Notes under the pieces: generated by a model
What the model was told of the DNA's origin: nothing
What the model saw: only the letters and a program-made list of their open reading frames with translations
Database searches by the model: none
Assembly: GCA_002387205.1 (NCBI GenBank)
Contig: DGLA01000007.1
Coordinates: forward strand, 1-64,000
Origin: Stutzerimonas stutzeri
Lineage (GTDB): Bacteria > Pseudomonadota > Gammaproteobacteria > Pseudomonadales > Pseudomonadaceae
Direction of reading: 5' to 3'
Length of the DNA: 64,000 bases
Part shown: positions 60,379 to 64,000 of the stretch, one piece after another
How positions within the stretch are numbered: position 1 is the first letter of the stretch
Layout: every line of letters begins with the position of its first letter
Position numbers and translations under genes: made by a program

Positions 60379-62082
60379 ATGCCTCGTCGGCTCTGCATAC
60401 TCATCGCCGAGGATGGCGCGGCCGATCGCATGCTGCTGGCGACAATCGTCGGGCGCCAGGGGCATCGTGTCCTGACCGCAGCGAACGGCGCCGAGGCAGT
60501 GGAACTGTTCGAACGCGAACGCCCTCAGCTGGTCCTGATGGACGCGCTCATGCCGGTGATGGACGGTTTCGAAGCGGCGCAGCAGATCAAGCAGCTGGCG
60601 GGCAACGAGCTGGTGCCGATCATCTTTCTCACTTCGCTGACCGAAAACGAGGCGCTTGTCCGCTGCCTTGAAGCGGGGGGCGACGACTTCATCGCCAAGC
60701 CCTATAACCCCATCATTCTCGAAGCCAAGATACAGGCGATGCACCGCCTGCGCCGCCTGCAGGCCACGGTGTTGGAGCAGCGTGACCTGATCGCCCGGCG
60801 CAATCAGCAGTTGCTCGACGAACAGCGGGCGGCCAAGGCCATTTTCGACAAGGTTGCCCACGCCGGCTGCCTGAACGCACCAAACATTCGTTACCGCCAG
60901 TCGCCGCGGGCGCTGTTCAACGGTGACCTGCTGCTCGCCGCGCAGGCGCCAGCCGGGCGGATGTTCGTGCTTCTCGGGGACTTCACCGGCCACGGGCTGC
61001 CTGCCGCGATCGGTGCCATGCCGCTTGCCGAGACCTTCTACGGGATGACTGCCAAGGGCTATTCGAGCAGCGACATCCTTCGCGAAGTCAATGCCAAGCT
61101 GAAGCTGATCCTGCCGGTGGAGATGTTCTGCTGCGCTACCTTTCTGGACATCAATCTCAAGCAGGGCGTGCTACGTGTCTGGAATGGTGGGCTGCCGGAC
61201 GGTTACCTGCTCAAGGGCGACGCTACGCGCGTCACACTTCCATCCAGGCACCTGCCGCTGGGTGTAGTCGACGCGAGTGCTTTCGACGATCGGTTCGACA
61301 ACCTGCCGATTGCCGTTGGTGACCGGTTGCTGCTGTTGTCCGATGGAGTGCTGGAAAGCCGTAACGAGGAGGAGGTGTTGTTCGGTGAGCAACGGCTTCT
61401 GGCGGTGCTCGATGGCAATGCCCGATCCGAGGCACTGCTGGAAGAAATCCAGCTGGCCCTACAGGCCTTCCACGGTCAATTACTTGACGACCTGAGCCTG
61501 GTCGAGGTGAGCCTGACGGCCGACATGGCCGCATTGGATGAAAAGCCCTCTGGTGTTTTCCCCCTCGGTGCCCAGCCCACGCGGCCGATGAACTGGGCGG
61601 CAAGCTTCGAACTGCGTCCCGACAGCCTGCGCACCTCGAACCCCTTGCCACTGCTCATGCAGCTGATCTTGCAGATTCCACCGTTGCGCCACCGGGCCGG
61701 GACGGTCTATACGGTGCTGACCGAGCTATATACGAACGCACTGGAGCACGGTGTGCTGCTGCTCGACTCCTCGCTCAAATGCGATGCCGAAGGTTTCGCT
61801 CGTTACTACCAGGAGCGAATGCAACGGCTCGACGCGCTCAGCGAAGGATTCGTCGCGATTGATCTGGACACCAGGTCGGACGGCCTCACCGGCTACCTGC
61901 GTATCGACATGCGCGACAGCGGCCCCGGCTTCGACGTGCAGCGCACGCTGAACAAGCAGTATTGCGCCGAATGCCTCGGCGGCCGAGGGCTGCGCATGGT
62001 CCGGCAACTCAGTGAACGGTTCTACTGGTCGCCGGACGGGAAGGGCGTGAGCGTGGAGTTCCATTGGAGCGCTCATGCATAA
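60379..62082 (+). CDS. hsbR: Response regulator HsbR: receiver, PP2C phosphatase and HATPase kinase domain
   Basis: A 567-residue protein that combines three activities on one chain. Residues 1-125 are a receiver (acceptor Asp55 in LVLMDALMPVMDG, Lys in FIAKPYN). Residues about 175-390 are a PP2C/SpoIIE phosphatase (LLGDFTGHGLPAAIGAMPLAE, LLLLSDGVLES, DDLSLVEV). The C-terminal part is a GHKL kinase-like domain with an N box (ELYTNALEHG), G1 (DSGPGFD) and G2 (GGRGLRMV). This is the layout known for HsbR, which dephosphorylates or phosphorylates HsbA depending on its own receiver state. It starts at the codon after hsbA and is followed by hptB. Confidence 0.93.
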   Translation: MPRRLCILIAEDGAADRMLLATIVGRQGHRVLTAANGAEAVELFERERPQLVLMDALMPVMDGFEAAQQIKQLAGNELVPIIFLTSLTENEALVRCLEAGGDDFIAKPYNPIILEAKIQAMHRLRRLQATVLEQRDLIARRNQQLLDEQRAAKAIFDKVAHAGCLNAPNIRYRQSPRALFNGDLLLAAQAPAGRMFVLLGDFTGHGLPAAIGAMPLAETFYGMTAKGYSSSDILREVNAKLKLILPVEMFCCATFLDINLKQGVLRVWNGGLPDGYLLKGDATRVTLPSRHLPLGVVDASAFDDRFDNLPIAVGDRLLLLSDGVLESRNEEEVLFGEQRLLAVLDGNARSEALLEEIQLALQAFHGQLLDDLSLVEVSLTADMAALDEKPSGVFPLGAQPTRPMNWAASFELRPDSLRTSNPLPLLMQLILQIPPLRHRAGTVYTVLTELYTNALEHGVLLLDSSLKCDAEGFARYYQERMQRLDALSEGFVAIDLDTRSDGLTGYLRIDMRDSGPGFDVQRTLNKQYCAECLGGRGLRMVRQLSERFYWSPDGKGVSVEFHWSAHA

Positions 62083-62108
62083 TCCGAACTTTTTGCCGGG
62101 AGCACACC

Positions 62109-62465
62109 ATGGCCGAACATCTCGACAGTCGGGTTCTGGCAACCCTTCAGGAGGTGATGGAGGCCGAGTACCCAGTGCTTCTGGAAACCTTTCTGGTGGA
62201 TTCCGAAGAGCGCGTGCGCCTGCTTCAGGCGGCCTGCCTGAGCGGCGAGGCCGAACAGCTTCGCCAGGCGGCACACAGCTTCAAGGGCAGCTGCAGCAAC
62301 ATGGGGGCCTTGATGCTGGCGGAACTTTGTCGCCAGGTTGAAGAGGCGGCGCGCCGTGGGCAGCTTGCCGATGCGCCGGAACTGATCGGATGCATCGAGC
62401 GGGAGTTCGCCATCGTTCGTATCCTGTATCGTGCCGAACGCCAGCGTTTCAGAGCTCCGCGCTGA
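62109..62465 (+). CDS. hptB: Histidine phosphotransfer protein HptB
   Basis: HptB receives phosphate from several hybrid kinases in Pseudomonas and passes it to HsbR. The 118-residue all-helical Hpt protein has its phospho-His in AHSFKGSCSNMGA (His56). ATG 62109 is used; in-frame codons upstream overlap hsbR. The three genes form the whole Hpt-to-partner-switch module inside the flagellar cluster. Confidence 0.92.
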   Translation: MAEHLDSRVLATLQEVMEAEYPVLLETFLVDSEERVRLLQAACLSGEAEQLRQAAHSFKGSCSNMGALMLAELCRQVEEAARRGQLADAPELIGCIEREFAIVRILYRAERQRFRAPR

Positions 62466-62533
62466 AAATCGGTCAGCCGACCAAGCCCCTCTTCGTCCTG
62501 TTTGCAGTGGACAATATGGTCGTTCGGCGACGA

Positions 62534-62549
62534 TGGCCCGCCATTTGCT
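62534..62549 (+). promoter_or_regulatory. Sigma-54 promoter of fliK
   Basis: TGGCCC-N5-TTGCT (62534-62539, 62545-62549); GG and GC are at the right spacing. The start near 62560 leaves a leader of about 28 bases before fliK, so fliK can be expressed apart from hptB. Confidence 0.75.
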
Positions 62550-62587
62550 TAAGGCAGTTTACGTCCCAATCCTCCTTGGAAAGACAC

Positions 62588-63841
62588 ATGGCCGTTTCCC
62601 CCGATCTATTGCTCAACATCAAGGCGCCCGCCACTGCTGCAAAGGCAGCCGGCCAGACATCCAAGCCGGCCGCGCAACCCAGTCGTGACGAGCCTTCCAG
62701 CTTTGCCAATGTCTACGCACGGGAACGTCAGGCGAAGCCCGCCGAGCGCTCCGAGCCCGCTGCCAGGCCGGTCCGCGACAAGCCGGTCAGCGAAAAACCA
62801 AGTCAGGAAACCGCCGAAGCGGATGGCAGCGACAAGCCTGCGGTTGCCGAAGCCGGCAAGGAATTGCCTGTCGACGGCGTCACGGCAGAGTCAGAGGATC
62901 TCGTCGAGGCCGAAGAAGCCGAGCTGGACCCTCTGCTGTTGCTGGGGCTAGGCGACAGCGCCCAACCCGCTCCCGATCCGCTGCCCCTGTCCTTGCCAAC
63001 CGGTAGCGAGTTCCTGGCGGGCCTTCCGCAGGCACAGGCGGCAGTAGACGAAGCCGATGGCGAGTCTGAAAAGCCGCTGCTTGGTCAGCGTTCGGTAACA
63101 GGCACCCTGTCAGTGGCAGAGAAAGCCCTCGCGGCTCAGGCAGCCACGCCGGACAAGAACGTTGCAGACACCGAGCCGCTCGCGACGACGGCACTGCTGG
63201 GCGAAGAGTTCACTGGCGAGGAGGGCGCTGACTCCGGGAGCGAGGAAGACTTCGGCACGCTGCTCGAACAGCTCGATGTTCCCAAGGAGAGCCGCAGCGC
63301 CGCGTCGGACGCCGTGCTGAATCGCCTCAACCCGCTTACTCAGGCCATCGCCCAGCAGAACCTCCAGGCTCAACAGATTCAGCGACCTGCGCTGGTACCC
63401 GGTCAACCCGTGCAGATCCAGCAGTCCGGCTGGAGCGAGGCGGTAGTCGATCGGGTGATGTGGCTGTCCAGCCAGAACCTCAAGTCAGCCGAAATCCAGC
63501 TGGATCCGGCAGAGCTTGGGCGTATGGAGGTGCGCATCGATATGAACAAGGACCAGACCCAGGTCACCTTCCTCAGTCCCCATGCAGGGGTGCGTGACGC
63601 CATCGAAGGCCAGATGCACCGCTTGCGGGATATGTTCGCGCAGCAGGGCATGACCATGGACGTCAACGTGTCGGATCAGTCGCTTGCACGTGGCTGGCAA
63701 GGACAGGGTGGGGGCGAGTCCAGAGGCAACGGCGGCCGTGGCGGATCGGCTGGCGCCGAGGAGGAAGTGGTACGAGGCAGCGTAGAGATCAGCAGCAGCC
63801 GAGCCAGTGGTGATCGAGGGCTGGTGGATTACTACGCCTGA
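62588..63841 (+). CDS. fliK: Flagellar hook-length control protein FliK
   Basis: FliK is a secreted ruler that sets hook length and switches export specificity. The 417-residue protein has a long Ala/Pro/Glu-rich disordered N-terminal part and a conserved C-terminal Flg_hook domain (LQLDPAELGRMEVRIDM-type segment, bases about 63490-63690), then a Gly/Ser-rich tail. ATG 62588 has GGAAAG upstream; the longer frame into hptB is a shadow. Confidence 0.93.
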   Translation: MAVSPDLLLNIKAPATAAKAAGQTSKPAAQPSRDEPSSFANVYARERQAKPAERSEPAARPVRDKPVSEKPSQETAEADGSDKPAVAEAGKELPVDGVTAESEDLVEAEEAELDPLLLLGLGDSAQPAPDPLPLSLPTGSEFLAGLPQAQAAVDEADGESEKPLLGQRSVTGTLSVAEKALAAQAATPDKNVADTEPLATTALLGEEFTGEEGADSGSEEDFGTLLEQLDVPKESRSAASDAVLNRLNPLTQAIAQQNLQAQQIQRPALVPGQPVQIQQSGWSEAVVDRVMWLSSQNLKSAEIQLDPAELGRMEVRIDMNKDQTQVTFLSPHAGVRDAIEGQMHRLRDMFAQQGMTMDVNVSDQSLARGWQGQGGGESRGNGGRGGSAGAEEEVVRGSVEISSSRASGDRGLVDYYA

Positions 63842-63885
63842 GGCCATCGTTCATAGTTCATGGATCATGCGGTACGCCGATGGCC
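63842..63885 (+). terminator. Inverted repeat after fliK
   Basis: GGCCATCG (63842-63849) is complementary to CGATGGCC (63878-63885), with 28 bases between. No T-run follows. It may be a weak terminator or mRNA-stabilising stem. Confidence 0.35.
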
Positions 63886-63945
63886 CGTCAGTCATCCGGT
63901 CGGCGGTGAGAGTCGTTTACGGCTACCGGTCGCTGCCCGATACTT

Positions 63946-63961
63946 TGGCACAGCAGTTGCT
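63946..63961 (+). promoter_or_regulatory. Consensus sigma-54 promoter, probably for fliL
   Basis: TGGCAC-N5-TTGCT (63946-63951, 63957-63961) is a perfect -24/-12 match. The start would be near 63973. fliL follows fliK in pseudomonads. Confidence 0.9.
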
Positions 63962-63995
63962 CCCACCTCTGCGCGAACGCGTAAACACACGCAAG

Positions 63996-64000
63996 ATGAC
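63996..64000 (+). CDS. fliL: Possible start of fliL (cut by window end)
   Basis: An ATG at 63996 lies about 23 bases after the expected start of the sigma-54 transcript, at the position where fliL should begin. Only the start codon and two more bases are in the window, and the ribosome site is weak (GCAAG), so the call rests on synteny. Confidence 0.4.

Noticed and set aside
60091..60993. 300-residue minus-strand ORF over hsbA and hsbR
   Set aside because: Shadow; both plus-strand genes carry intact domain motifs.
1..64000. Search for mobile elements, tRNA genes, rRNA, CRISPR arrays, toxin-antitoxin or defence genes
   Set aside because: None supported by eye. No transposase, integrase, long terminal inverted repeats or spaced identical repeats were found; gene order is that of conserved core genome.

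Overview
The window is about 64 kb of GC-rich, densely packed chromosome from a gammaproteobacterium of the genus Pseudomonas in the broad sense. A member of the P. stutzeri group (Stutzerimonas) is my best guess, not proven. The reasons are gene order (nqrF-apbE-nqrM-sthA; lolCDE-comEC-exbB-exbD-lpxK-kdsB-ptpA-murB; rne-rluC-maf-yceD-rpmF-plsX-fab; pilZ between holB and tatD; divergent etfQO and etfBA; fliEFGHIJ-hsbA-hsbR-hptB-fliK) and protein sequences that match Pseudomonas families closely. I see no rRNA, tRNA, CRISPR array, insertion sequence, prophage or integration scar. This is core genome with a few accessory-looking genes.

Layout. 1-4053: end of the Na+-NQR operon with its two maturation genes (apbE, nqrM), then the soluble transhydrogenase sthA. 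4173-5773 (minus): a PilZ-domain protein, a small exported protein and a glycerophosphodiesterase. 5873-9073: lipoprotein-release transporter lolCDE. 9082-16605: a DUF2062 membrane protein (minus), comEC, then an envelope run exbB-exbD-lpxK-ycaR-kdsB-ptpA-murB. 16723-20380: RNase E on the minus strand with a long leader and a clear promoter, facing away from rluC. 20408-33913: the rluC/HAD/sppA group, maf (minus), and the long ribosome, fatty-acid and cell-wall cluster yceD-rpmF-plsX-fabD-fabG-acpP-fabF-pabC-mltG-tmk-holB-pilZ-tatD. fabH is missing from its usual place.

34096-46930: an AroP-type amino-acid permease, a class V aminotransferase divergent from a TetR regulator, two envelope or unknown proteins (DUF4823, DUF1285), the ETF electron-transfer genes around a shared regulatory region with a PsrA-like operator, a solute-binding protein, a DUF4398/OmpA lipoprotein pair, a MocR-type regulator and a small lipoprotein. 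46947-53910: a CHASE4-PAS-GGDEF-EAL protein, a 55-residue membrane protein, pyrF, two unrelated oxidoreductases and a BenE transporter. 54073-64000: flagellar basal body and export genes fliEFGHIJ, the HptB-HsbR-HsbA partner-switching module, fliK, and the very start of what is probably fliL. Three sigma-54 type promoters sit before fliE, fliK and the window end.

Two themes recur. First, translational coupling: about ten gene pairs overlap as GTGA or ATGA, and many genes start with GTG or TTG. Second, c-di-GMP and motility signalling: two PilZ proteins, one GGDEF-EAL enzyme and the Hpt/partner-switch module. No wholly new multi-gene system is evident. The best leads are regulatory sites (etf operator, near-leaderless yceD promoter, rne leader), the placement of exbBD where enterics carry msbA, and some small uncharacterised envelope genes.
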